Assembly (NCBI GenBank): GCA_017522185.1
Contig: JAFWZZ010000018.1
Span: 1 to 38,820 of the forward strand
Reading direction: 5' to 3'
DNA length: 38,820 nucleotides
DNA from: Bacillota bacterium
GTDB taxonomy: Bacteria; Bacillota; Clostridia; Peptostreptococcales; Anaerovoracaceae
Below the pieces are notes generated by a model that was not told the DNA's origin, did no database searches, and worked only from the letters and a program-made list of their open reading frames with translations. A program made the position numbers and the translations under genes. Positions 1-8,306 of the stretch are shown in pieces (the first letter of the stretch is position 1; the number at the start of each line of letters is the position of its first letter).

Positions 1-214
1 GATATCAAAAGAGGCTAGAAAATCTAGCCCCTAACGAATACTATCAATATATTTTGACAGGCAAATATCCAGTTTTCATGCAAGGAACGGAAATTAACCT
101 AAATTAAAAGCTCCGTGTCCTTGACATAGGTAGTAGTTTATCCATTTCCATATACACTTTTTGAAGAATTTTAGAATTGTAGTATACTTATCCCGGCACG
201 GCCCCGTTCTCACA
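1..214. other. Intergenic region left of the groEL 3' hairpin
   Basis: No gene is supported here. A short stem (GGCTAG/CTAGCC, 13-29) is followed on the minus strand by CTCTTTT and could be a weak terminator. The segment 144-168 is a near-exact copy of 14798-14822 (see repeat entry). The stretch is AT-rich. The reading frame that crosses it on the minus strand starts inside the hairpin loop and has no ribosome binding site, so I do not call it. Confidence 0.5.
144..168. repeat. Dispersed 25-bp repeat, copy 1
   Basis: Twenty-five bases matching 14798-14822 with one difference (A/G at the seventh base). The block TATACACTTTTTGAAGAA (151-168) is identical in both. After a 7-8 nt gap both copies continue with AAT(T/C)GTAGTA. 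Both lie between genes. I do not recognise the family. Confidence 0.6.
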
Positions 215-390
215 GACTGTACAGACAACGCGCACAGTTTTGTGAAAGGCTTAGGGGCAATCATATAAGACAAAAGAAAAAGACTTTGGCTAGAGTTTGA
301 TACCAATTTTATCAAACTCCCCAAAGTCTTCGTTGTCTTATCTATGATTGCCTAAGGCTTGAACAACTGTAAGCGCTGTCTTGTACAGTC
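215..390 (-). terminator. Giant nested hairpin at the 3' end of groEL (element 1)
   Basis: A ~176-nt inverted repeat whose outer stem begins 3 nt after the groEL stop codon. Paired blocks read in plus coordinates are 215-223 with 382-390, 224-227 with 377-380, 229-231 with 373-375, 234-239 with 365-370 (ACAGTT/AACTGT), 250-255 with 351-356, 257-264 with 344-351 (GCAATCAT/ATGATTGC), 266-273 with 333-340, 280-289 with 321-330 (AAGACTTTGG/CCAAAGTCTT), and 294-302 with 310-318 around a 7-nt loop. Read in the direction of groEL, the central stem is followed by TTTTTCTTTTG, so the inner part is a Rho-independent terminator. The outer arms then close over it. The same layout occurs at 38418-38610 and in part at 38751-38820. 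Confidence 0.85.
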
Positions 391-393
391 CGC

Positions 394-2031
<1,638 letters not shown>

Positions 2032-2044
2032 CTACCTCCCAAAA

Positions 2045-2320
2045 TTATTCTACGATTGCCAGAATATCGGACTGGTTCATAATCGTATATTCACAGCCGT
2101 CATACTTCACGTCTGTGCCTGCAAACTTGGAGAATACAACAGTGTCTCCAACTTTTACTTCCATCGGTTCGTCCTTTGTGCCAGGGCCTACAGCAACGAC
2201 TTCTGCAGTCTGTGGTTTTTCCTTGGCTGTGCTTGTCAGGATGATACCTCCTACAGTCTTTTCTTCCGCTTCCAGCTTCTTGATGATGACTCTGCTGCCT
2301 AACGGTTTTAATCCAAACAT
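2045..2320 (-). CDS. groES: 10-kDa co-chaperonin GroES
   Basis: The heptameric cap of the GroEL chamber. The 91-residue protein is of usual length and starts [14 protein letters not shown]. The mobile-loop region is [10 protein letters not shown] (near 19-28) and the C-terminal half carries [17 protein letters not shown]. It is the first gene of the groES-groEL operon, with AGGAGGTAAGAATT as its ribosome binding site. The promoter and CIRCE operator lie directly upstream, so heat-shock control by HrcA is expected. hrcA itself is not in the window. Confidence 0.99.
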   Translation of the reverse strand: MFGLKPLGSRVIIKKLEAEEKTVGGIILTSTAKEKPQTAEVVAVGPGTKDEPMEVKVGDTVVFSKFAGTDVKYDGCEYTIMNQSDILAIVE

Positions 2321-2368
2321 AATTCTTACCTCCTGATATATATTGATTTTGTTCTTTCTTGCATAACG

Positions 2369-2395
2369 TTAGCACTCTAACATGCAGAGTGCTAA
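2369..2395 (-). promoter_or_regulatory. CIRCE operator (HrcA binding site)
   Basis: A perfect TTAGCACTC-N9-GAGTGCTAA inverted repeat, identical to the CIRCE consensus. It lies 11 nt downstream of the -10 hexamer of the groES promoter and 49 nt upstream of the groES start, where HrcA binding would block transcription. Confidence 0.97.
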
Positions 2396-2405
2396 TCTAT
2401 TTTCT

Positions 2406-2434
2406 ATTGTAGGGCTTCAACCCGCTTGTGTCAA
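2406..2434 (-). promoter_or_regulatory. groES-groEL promoter (SigA type)
   Basis: On the minus strand TTGACA (2429-2434), a 17-bp spacer and TACAAT (2406-2411) form a near-consensus housekeeping promoter. The start point would fall just before the CIRCE operator. Confidence 0.9.
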
Positions 2435-2475
2435 CCCTTTTAGATAATTCTTTGACCATTTCTTTCGGCATGATT

Positions 2476-3282
2476 CTATACGATTCCCCTTACTTCTACG
2501 TTGACCTTTACTACGTTGAAGGCAGTCATGGACTCGACCATTTCTGCCAGTCTTTCCTGGTAAGTAATCGCTGTGTCCCAAAGCTCGCTGCCGTCACGGA
2601 TGGCGATAGCCACGTCAATCATCAGGTTATCCGGTTCCGTGTTCTCATAGACGCGCATCACGCCTGCCACCCCTTCTGTCTCACGGGCAACGCCTTTGGC
2701 GATGTCAATCATGACCATGTCGGAGATGAAGAATTCACCCATGTAACTGAAGGTCGGTCTTACAACGGTCTTCTCGGAATACTCAGCCTTGCCAAAGTGT
2801 ATTCCTTTGAAGATACGCATCGGATCCAGGAAATAGCCCGCGAAGTCACGCTTCAGCTGGAGCGTCGGCACGGGAATGATGTGCTTGCCCAGGACGTGAC
2901 GCTGCTTGTCGGCGATTTTGCGCTCCTCCTCACTGGTAATGTCCTCGATGTAGATTCTCTCGGAAACTGCAGGAAGTCCCAGTCTGGCCACGATTTTATC
3001 TGTCATACGGTCACTGGTACCGATAATCAGCAGACTTTCCGGTGCCATCTCTTTGATGGATGCCGCCACGGATTCTGCGTGGTCATCCAGCGTAAACAAA
3101 GCCGTTTTGATGGCGCCCACCGTGGTCTTTTGACGCTTAGCGGAAATTCCCGCCTCTACCCTGTTCTTATAGATGAACAGGCCGTCGTCTATGATGCTTT
3201 CTATATTCTTTTCGCGGCAAAGATTGATGGCCTGATAAGATTTACCTGTTCCACTTTTGCCTGTCAATGTATAAACTTTCAT
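2476..3282 (-). CDS. P-loop ATPase fused to an Asp23/Gls24-like domain
   Basis: A 268-residue protein of unknown role. It begins with a Walker A motif (GKSGTGKS, residues 8-15) in a kinase-like nucleotide-binding fold that extends to about residue 150. The part from about 170 to 268 resembles the Asp23/Gls24 envelope-stress family (GEFFISDMVMIDIAKGVARE, then GVAGVMRVYEN and a C-terminal VKVNVEVRGIV). Asp23/Gls24 proteins are usually stand-alone and associated with the membrane or cell-wall stress response, so the fusion suggests nucleotide-regulated assembly; this is inference. It lies between groES and ferredoxin, divergent from the latter, with their 5' ends 68 nt apart. Domain boundaries are by eye. 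Confidence 0.75.
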   Translation of the reverse strand: MKVYTLTGKSGTGKSYQAINLCREKNIESIIDDGLFIYKNRVEAGISAKRQKTTVGAIKTALFTLDDHAESVAASIKEMAPESLLIIGTSDRMTDKIVARLGLPAVSERIYIEDITSEEERKIADKQRHVLGKHIIPVPTLQLKRDFAGYFLDPMRIFKGIHFGKAEYSEKTVVRPTFSYMGEFFISDMVMIDIAKGVARETEGVAGVMRVYENTEPDNLMIDVAIAIRDGSELWDTAITYQERLAEMVESMTAFNVVKVNVEVRGIV

Positions 3283-3283
3283 C

Positions 3284-3312
3284 TTTACTTATCCTATACC
3301 TTCTGTTATAAT
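3284..3312 (+). promoter_or_regulatory. Ferredoxin promoter
   Basis: TTTACT (3284-3289), 17-bp spacer and TATAAT (3307-3312), 38 nt before the ferredoxin ATG. A perfect 12-bp palindrome TAGACATGTCTA (3324-3335) lies between the -10 and the ribosome binding site and could be an operator. It is not a Rex-type site. Confidence 0.8.
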
Positions 3313-3350
3313 GATATTCGTATTAGACATGTCTATAAGGAGGTAAAATT

Positions 3351-3521
3351 ATGGCTTACAAAATTACAGATGCTTGCATCGCTTGTGGTGCATGTGCAGC
3401 AGAATGTCCAGTTGAAGCTATCTCTGAAGGCGAAGGTATCTATGTAATCGACGCTGATACTTGTATCGATTGCGGCGCTTGCGCAGGTGCTTGCCCAGTA
3501 GATGCTCCAGTAGAAGGCTAA
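3351..3521 (+). CDS. 2[4Fe-4S] ferredoxin, clostridial type
   Basis: Small low-potential electron carrier of 56 residues. It has the two classic cluster motifs CIACGACAAECP (residues 9-20) and CIDCGACAGACP (residues 38-49), so eight cysteines bind two cubane clusters. The length matches clostridial ferredoxins (about 55). An ideal AAGGAGGTAAAATT ribosome binding site precedes the ATG. It is a single-gene unit, with its own promoter and a UUCG-loop terminator at 3534. In anaerobes it serves hydrogenase, pyruvate:ferredoxin oxidoreductase or Rnf; the window does not show which. Confidence 0.98.
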   Translation: MAYKITDACIACGACAAECPVEAISEGEGIYVIDADTCIDCGACAGACPVDAPVEG

Positions 3522-3533
3522 TTCAAAAATATA

Positions 3534-3566
3534 GGCTGTTTCTTCGGAAACAGCCTTATTTTTTTA
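3534..3566 (+). terminator. Ferredoxin terminator, UUCG tetraloop
   Basis: Nine-bp stem GGCTGTTTC/GAAACAGCC (3534-3542 with 3547-3555) closed by a C(UUCG)G tetraloop and followed by TTATTTTTTTAT. On the other strand a shorter T-rich run follows, so it may also end the rex transcript, whose stop codon lies at its edge. Confidence 0.92.
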
Positions 3567-4208
3567 TCTGTCTGTCTTTTTATGAATGTCGTTCATATGG
3601 TAAGCCAGCGAATGCAGACTGTCTGATAACTGTACGTTTTCCAGTGCCACGTGTTTCGGCACTTCGATATCCGTCGGCGCAAAATTCCAGATGCCCTTTA
3701 CCCCTGCGAAGGAAAGCTTGTCTGCAACCTCCTGTGCGGTATCTCCACCTACACAGATGATGCCGATGCTGATTTTTTCTTTTTCCACGTACTCTACAAT
3801 GTTTTCATAGTCCATAATCGGAATGCCTTCCAGCTCCGTTCCGATCAGCGCCGGGTTAATGTCAAAGGCCCCATACACTCTGAAGGCCTGCTTGCTGGAC
3901 TGCATGTACTTGGCGATGGCATGGCCCAGGTTACCGGCACCGATAATGACCATCTTATACTCCTTATCCAGGCCTAAAATGGCGCTGATTTCGTCATACA
4001 GACTGTCCACGCTATAACCATAGCCCTGCTGCCCAAACCCTCCGAAATTGTTTAAATCCTGGCGAATCTGGGATGCTGTATAGCCAATCAGTGTGCTGAA
4101 TTCTTTGGAGGAAATCTTCTCCACACCCTTTTTTCGAAGCTCGATCAGGTATCTTCTGTATCTTGGCAGACGCTTGATGACCGCGTTTGAAATTTTTGTA
4201 TTCTTCAT
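3564..4208 (-). CDS. rex: Redox-sensing transcriptional repressor Rex
   Basis: Repressor that senses the NADH/NAD+ ratio and controls fermentation and respiration genes. An N-terminal winged helix (ISNAVIKRLPRYRRYL, GYTASQIRQDLNNFG) is followed by a Rossmann domain with the nucleotide loop GAGNLGHA. The chosen ATG at 4208 follows GGGGAGCAGC and gives 214 residues. An in-frame TTG four codons upstream contains the ribosome binding site and is unlikely to be used. It is transcribed in the same direction as acpP but separated from it by a terminator. I found no convincing Rex operator near it. Confidence 0.97.
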   Translation of the reverse strand: MKNTKISNAVIKRLPRYRRYLIELRKKGVEKISSKEFSTLIGYTASQIRQDLNNFGGFGQQGYGYSVDSLYDEISAILGLDKEYKMVIIGAGNLGHAIAKYMQSSKQAFRVYGAFDINPALIGTELEGIPIMDYENIVEYVEKEKISIGIICVGGDTAQEVADKLSFAGVKGIWNFAPTDIEVPKHVALENVQLSDSLHSLAYHMNDIHKKTDR

Positions 4209-4236
4209 GCTGCTCCCCAACCTGTTCTACATAATA

Positions 4237-4261
4237 TAAAAGCCCGTCAGTGCTGACGGGC
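4237..4261 (-). terminator. acpP terminator
   Basis: Minus-strand stem GCCCGTCAG-ca-CTGACGGGC (4242-4261) followed by TTTTATATT. It sits 16 nt past the acpP stop codon and before rex. Confidence 0.88.
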
Positions 4262-4276
4262 TGCTATGCGATTCTA

Positions 4277-4507
4277 TTATTCGCACTGTTCTTCAACGTA
4301 TTTAACTAAGTCGCCAACCAGCTGGAACTTCTCAGCATCTTCATCCGGAATTTCGATATCGAATTCGTCTTCGATCGCCATGATGATTTCAACTGCGTCC
4401 AGGGAGTCAGCTTCTAAATCCTTCATCAGGTTTGTGTCTAATGCTACGGCGGATTCTTCCACGCCTAACTGTTCTACGATGATTCCTTTAATTTTATCAA
4501 AAGCCAT
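4277..4507 (-). CDS. acpP: Acyl carrier protein
   Basis: Carrier of acyl intermediates in fatty acid synthesis. The 76-residue acidic protein contains the phosphopantetheine attachment motif [18 protein letters not shown], with the modified serine in DSL (residue 35). The length and acidic profile are typical. AGGAGGTTAATT-like (ATGGAGGTTAATT) ribosome binding site. It is transcribed alone from the promoter at 4542-4570 and ends at a strong hairpin. No other fatty-acid gene is nearby. Confidence 0.97.
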   Translation of the reverse strand: MAFDKIKGIIVEQLGVEESAVALDTNLMKDLEADSLDAVEIIMAIEDEFDIEIPDEDAEKFQLVGDLVKYVEEQCE

Positions 4508-4541
4508 AATTAACCTCCATTGTCGTTTTAATTACAAAATT

Positions 4542-4570
4542 ATTATAGTTGACCTCTATATGTATTGCAA
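4542..4570 (-). promoter_or_regulatory. acpP promoter
   Basis: Minus strand TTGCAA (4565-4570), 17-bp spacer, TATAAT (4542-4547), 34 nt before the acpP start codon. Confidence 0.85.
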
Positions 4571-4593
4571 GAAAAAATTGAAAATTTCTGACA

Positions 4594-6537
4594 TTAAAAT
4601 TCCATCCAGCTCTCGTAGGCCGCGTCCAGTTCATCCTTGTAAGCCGTGCTTTTCGCGCTTAATTCGTGGAGCAGTTCGTGGTTCGTCAGGTTTTCCGGCT
4701 TGCACATTTCCTCTTCTGTCTCGGCGATTTTCGTCTCCAGTTCCTCGATTAAAGCTTCCAGCCGTTCCTTCTCACGACGCTGTCTTCTCTCTTCAGCTTC
4801 CTGCTTTTTCTTCAGGGCACGCTCTTCCGCAGCGGACAGCATGACATCTGCGCCCTGGCTGATCAGCTGCTGCTTCTCTTCTGCGGCCATCTCCTTCAGG
4901 TACTGCTTTCCTGATGCGATGGAAGCCTTCTTCTCTACGTAATAGTCGTATGCACCCAGATATTCAGTCAGGCCGTCACGCTCCAGTTCCAGGATTCTGG
5001 TCGGAATCTTGTTTAAGAAGTAACGGTCGTGGGAAACGACGATAACCGTACCGGGATACTCCAGCAGGGCATCTTCGAAGATTTCCTTGGAGTCGATATC
5101 CAGGTGGTTGGTCGGTTCGTCTAATACCAATACGTTGGCGCCGCTCATCATCAGCTTCAGCAGTGCCAGTCTGGCCTTTTCTCCCCCGGACAAAGATCCT
5201 ACCTGGAGGAATACCTGGTCGTTCTGGAACAGGAATCTGCCTAAAATGCCACGGATTTCACTATCCTTATATAATCGGTAAGAGTCATGAACCTCATCCA
5301 TGACCGTAGACGCATCGTTTAATAACAATTGACCCTGATCGTAGTATCCGAACTTGACGTTATGTCCGATCTTCAGGTAGCCGTCTGCAGGAGAAAGCTC
5401 CTCCATCATGATGCGCAGCAGAGTAGTTTTGCCCACGCCGTTGGGCCCCACGATACAGATTCTCTCGCCTCTCTTGATATCAAAGCTGACATTCTCGAAC
5501 AGCTCTCTTCTGGTCACCCCGAATCCGAAGGACTTTGCCAGTCCTTCCGCAAAAAGCACATCGTTACCGCTCTGGTATTCCTGACGGAAGTGCAGTTTCA
5601 TCTTCCCCAGTTCCGCCTCCGGTCTTTCGATGCGTTCCATGTGTTCCAGCATCTTCTCACGGGAAGCCGCACGCTTGGCCAGTTTCTCCGTGCCGCGTTC
5701 TTTGAAACGGCGGATCATGTCTTCCTGTCTGCGGATTTCTGTCTGCTGCTTATTGTATGCACGCAGCTGGGCTTCACGAATGGCTCTCTTCTTCTCCGCA
5801 AAGGCAGAATAGTTGCCTTCGTAAGCATGGAGTCTGTGATGCTCCACCTCAAAGATTCTGGTCGCCATCTGATCCAGGAAATAACGGTCGTGGGAAACCA
5901 TGATGATGGTGCCCTTGTAACCCTTCAAATACTGCTCCAGCCACTTCAGGGTACCGATGTCCAGATGGTTGGTCGGTTCGTCCAGGAACAGCAGGTCCGG
6001 CTTCTCCAGCAGGAGGCAGGCCAGTGCCAGACGGGTCTTCTCCCCGCCGGACAGGGTGCTGATTTTCTTGTTATAGTATTCTTCGCCAAAGGCCATGCTG
6101 CTGAGAATGCCGTTGATTTCACTCTTGTAAGTGTAGCCGCCCTTTTCCTTGAAGTCTTCCTGCATATCGGTAAGACGCTGGATCAGACCGCCGGCCGCTT
6201 CGCCCAGGCGGTCGATTTCCTCAGAAATGCGGTGCATCTCCTCCTCCATGGCCTCCAGGTGGGCAAAAATCCTGTGGATTTCCTCCAGCACGGTATTTTC
6301 TTTGTTGAAGTTGTCTTTCTGTTTCAAATAACCGATGGTGGTGTTCTGGGAAACATAAAACTGCCCGCTATCAGCCGGCAGCCTGCCGGACAGGATATTG
6401 AGCAGTGTAGTCTTGCCGGCACCGTTGGCGCCGACAATGCCGATGCGGTCTCCTTCGTTGACGTGGAAGGAAACTTTGTCCAGAATCACATCTACACCAT
6501 AGGTTTTGGTTAAATCCTTTGCTGATAAAATGATCAT
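4594..6537 (-). CDS. ABC-F family ATPase (ribosome-associated, Uup/EttA-like)
   Basis: Cytoplasmic protein of 647 residues with two ATP-binding cassettes and no membrane segments. ABC-F proteins act on the ribosome (translation factor or antibiotic protection). Walker A sequences are GANGAGKTTLL (first) and GPNGVGKTTLL (second). Both cassettes have LSGGEK(T/A)RLAL signatures and LDEPTNHLDI Walker B regions. A charged inter-domain linker and a long Lys/Glu-rich C-terminal coiled coil (about 545-640) follow the pattern of the family. The ATG at 6537 has GGAGACAGAAT before it; longer in-frame extensions run into tsaD. It is the last gene of the t6A operon, 13 nt after tsaD. Which ABC-F subfamily it belongs to cannot be set by eye. 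Confidence 0.93.
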   Translation of the reverse strand: MIILSAKDLTKTYGVDVILDKVSFHVNEGDRIGIVGANGAGKTTLLNILSGRLPADSGQFYVSQNTTIGYLKQKDNFNKENTVLEEIHRIFAHLEAMEEEMHRISEEIDRLGEAAGGLIQRLTDMQEDFKEKGGYTYKSEINGILSSMAFGEEYYNKKISTLSGGEKTRLALACLLLEKPDLLFLDEPTNHLDIGTLKWLEQYLKGYKGTIIMVSHDRYFLDQMATRIFEVEHHRLHAYEGNYSAFAEKKRAIREAQLRAYNKQQTEIRRQEDMIRRFKERGTEKLAKRAASREKMLEHMERIERPEAELGKMKLHFRQEYQSGNDVLFAEGLAKSFGFGVTRRELFENVSFDIKRGERICIVGPNGVGKTTLLRIMMEELSPADGYLKIGHNVKFGYYDQGQLLLNDASTVMDEVHDSYRLYKDSEIRGILGRFLFQNDQVFLQVGSLSGGEKARLALLKLMMSGANVLVLDEPTNHLDIDSKEIFEDALLEYPGTVIVVSHDRYFLNKIPTRILELERDGLTEYLGAYDYYVEKKASIASGKQYLKEMAAEEKQQLISQGADVMLSAAEERALKKKQEAEERRQRREKERLEALIEELETKIAETEEEMCKPENLTNHELLHELSAKSTAYKDELDAAYESWMEF

Positions 6538-6550
6538 ATTCTGTCTCCGG

Positions 6551-7567
6551 TTAAATTGCCAGGTTCGGGAAAGCGTCCAGATCCAGCTGGTCCGCACCCT
6601 TCTTCTGGTACTGGTAATATGCGGCACATCCGATCATGGCCGCGTTGTCTGTGCAGAGCACAGGGCTCGGCACATAGAGCTGAATACCCTTTGCCGCGCA
6701 GGCTTTCTCTAAATCGCCGCGCAGTTTAGAGTTTGCCGCAACGCCCCCTGCCAGCACCAGCTTGTCCTGCTTATGCTGCACGGCTGCGTCTACCGCCTTC
6801 TGCACGATAACCTCGATCACTGCCGCCTGGAAGCTGGCCGCTACGTCAGGCACGTTGATTTCCCTGCCTGCCTGTCTTTCGGTATTCAGGTAGTTCAGCA
6901 CCGCCGTCTTCAGACCGCTGAAGCTGAAATCCATGCTGCCCTTTTCCAGATATACACGCTTGAACGGAATTGCCTCAGGGTCGCCCTCTTTCGCTATCTT
7001 ATCGATTTTCGGGCCGCCCGGGTAACCGAGGCCGATGACGCGGGCAACTTTGTCGTATGCCTCGCCTACGGCGTCATCCCTGGTTCCGCCCAGTACTTCA
7101 CATTCTCCATAGTCCTTCATGTGCACGATATTGGTGTGACCACCGGACACAATCAGGCTCATGAAAGGCGGTTCCAGCTCCGGATACTCGATGAAATTGG
7201 CGCTGATATGGCCATGCATGTGGTTGACACCTACCAGCGGGATGTCCTTTGCGAAAGAAATTCCCTTCGCAGTCGCAACCCCCATCAAAAGTGCGCCTAC
7301 CAGACCCGGTCCGTAAGTCACGCCCAGCAGGTCGATATCGTCCAGTGTCACGCCTGCCGCTTCCAGGGACTGATCGATGACCGTGTTCATGTTCTGCAGA
7401 TGATGTCTGGATGCGATTTCCGGCACCACACCCCCGAAGGCCGTGTGCACATCAATCTGGGAAGAAATGATGTTGGAAAGCACCTGTCTGCCGTCTGCCA
7501 GAACGGCCACACTGGTCTCGTCACAGCTGGATTCAATTGCCATGGTCAAAAATTTTCCGTCTTTCAT
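6551..7567 (-). CDS. tsaD: tRNA N6-threonylcarbamoyladenosine transferase TsaD
   Basis: Transfers the threonylcarbamoyl group to A37 of ANN-decoding tRNAs, in complex with TsaB and TsaE. The 338-residue protein of the Kae1 family starts with [17 protein letters not shown] and carries the metal-binding HMHGHISA motif (His-x3-His), a nucleotide-binding VSGGHT segment and [10 protein letters not shown] near the C terminus. The ATG at 7567 follows GAGGAACATT. Longer in-frame extensions overlap the upstream small gene and are not credible. tsaB and tsaE occur in the same operon; tsaC/ywlC is not in the window. Confidence 0.98.
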   Translation of the reverse strand: MKDGKFLTMAIESSCDETSVAVLADGRQVLSNIISSQIDVHTAFGGVVPEIASRHHLQNMNTVIDQSLEAAGVTLDDIDLLGVTYGPGLVGALLMGVATAKGISFAKDIPLVGVNHMHGHISANFIEYPELEPPFMSLIVSGGHTNIVHMKDYGECEVLGGTRDDAVGEAYDKVARVIGLGYPGGPKIDKIAKEGDPEAIPFKRVYLEKGSMDFSFSGLKTAVLNYLNTERQAGREINVPDVAASFQAAVIEVIVQKAVDAAVQHKQDKLVLAGGVAANSKLRGDLEKACAAKGIQLYVPSPVLCTDNAAMIGCAAYYQYQKKGADQLDLDAFPNLAI

Positions 7568-7586
7568 AATGTTCCTCTTCGTTGTT

Positions 7587-7760
7587 TTACCGCTTCGTGC
7601 ACTTGTCCTCCGGGCCCAGAAACCTGCAGTTCTCACAGGACTGGTAATCTGCCATGGAGAAGGTGTCGAAGTCGAATCTTCTCTCAAAATGACTGCAGCG
7701 GGTACTGATTTCCATGAACCCGCCCGTTTCTTCCATATCGTAATAAGGTCTTGCTGTCAT
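7587..7760 (-). CDS. Small Cys-rich protein, 57 residues, in the t6A operon
   Basis: An unannotated-looking small gene that fills the gap between tsaD and rimI. It starts [20 protein letters not shown] and ends [16 protein letters not shown]. The cysteines at 22, 42, 45 and 54, plus His24, form a C-x-H ... CxxC-x8-C pattern that could bind zinc or an iron-sulfur cluster. A strong GGGAGG lies 7 nt before the ATG, and the stop is 19 nt before the tsaD start, so it fits the operon exactly. I do not recognise the family. An inverted repeat at 7776-7797 precedes its ribosome binding site. Confidence 0.8.
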   Translation of the reverse strand: MTARPYYDMEETGGFMEISTRCSHFERRFDFDTFSMADYQSCENCRFLGPEDKCTKR

Positions 7761-7775
7761 CACATTGCCTCCCTT

Positions 7776-7797
7776 CTGACAAGGATATTCTTGTCAG
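7776..7797 (-). promoter_or_regulatory. Hairpin between rimI and the small Cys gene
   Basis: Perfect 8-bp inverted repeat CTGACAAG-gatatt-CTTGTCAG, 19 nt past the rimI stop codon and just ahead of the ribosome binding site of the small gene. No T-tract follows, so it is more likely an mRNA processing, stability or translation element than a terminator. Inference only. Confidence 0.5.
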
Positions 7798-7816
7798 GGC
7801 AGGCTCCGAATATGCA

Positions 7817-8296
7817 TCAGCATCCGAGACCCTCTTCATTTTCACTGTCTCTCCACATGATAATGGCGTCTTCCCCATTATCCGCGTAGTATCCTTTGCG
7901 GACGCCGGCTTCCGTGAAACCGAACTTCCTGTACAATGCCTGCGCCGCCACATTTCCGGCACGGACTTCCAGGGTATGTCTCACAAGTCCCGCCTGCATG
8001 GTAGCCTTCAGCATGTGATAGATGAGCAGGCTGCCGATGTTCTTTCTCCGGTAATCGGGAGAAACCGCCACGTTGGTGATGTGACCCTCATCCACGATGC
8101 CCCACACACCTGCATAGCCCACCACATGGCCTTCCACCTCTGCAACCACGTAAACGGCCCGCGGGTTTTCGCTCAATTCATAGACCAGGGACTCCTCAGA
8201 CCAGGGATCTGCGAAACAGATCACTTCCAAAGCCGCAATGTCCGCCGCGTCGCTGACTACTCCTCTTCTGATGATTACTTCTGTCGTTTCTGCCAT
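7817..8296 (-). CDS. rimI: Ribosomal-protein-alanine N-acetyltransferase RimI-like (GNAT)
   Basis: A GNAT acetyltransferase of 159 residues. In many Bacillota rimI sits between tsaB and tsaD, exactly as here. The acetyl-CoA binding motif is VSPDYRRKNIGSLLIYHML (near 99-117), preceded by DEGHITNVAV and followed by LEVRAGNVAAQALYRKFGF. The family acetylates the N-terminal alanine of S18 in Enterobacteria; substrates in Clostridia are less certain. It starts 10 nt after the tsaB stop codon. Confidence 0.93.
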   Translation of the reverse strand: MAETTEVIIRRGVVSDAADIAALEVICFADPWSEESLVYELSENPRAVYVVAEVEGHVVGYAGVWGIVDEGHITNVAVSPDYRRKNIGSLLIYHMLKATMQAGLVRHTLEVRAGNVAAQALYRKFGFTEAGVRKGYYADNGEDAIIMWRDSENEEGLGC

Positions 8297-8306
8297 GTCC
8301 GACTCC

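Noticed and set aside
94-324. Minus-strand open frame whose first 11 residues equal those of a frame at 38388-38819
   Set aside because: Both start inside the shared top of the giant hairpins. The similarity ends with the repeat and neither has a ribosome binding site.
2428-3447. 339-codon plus-strand frame
   Set aside because: It is antisense to the P-loop/Asp23 gene and then overlaps the ferredoxin in another frame. No ribosome binding site.
4209-4277. Rex operator near rex
   Set aside because: No TTGTTAA-N6-TTAACAA-like site was found; the palindrome there is the acpP terminator.
5329-6513. 394-codon plus-strand frame
   Set aside because: Antisense of the ABC-F gene, with His/Gln/Val-rich shadow composition.
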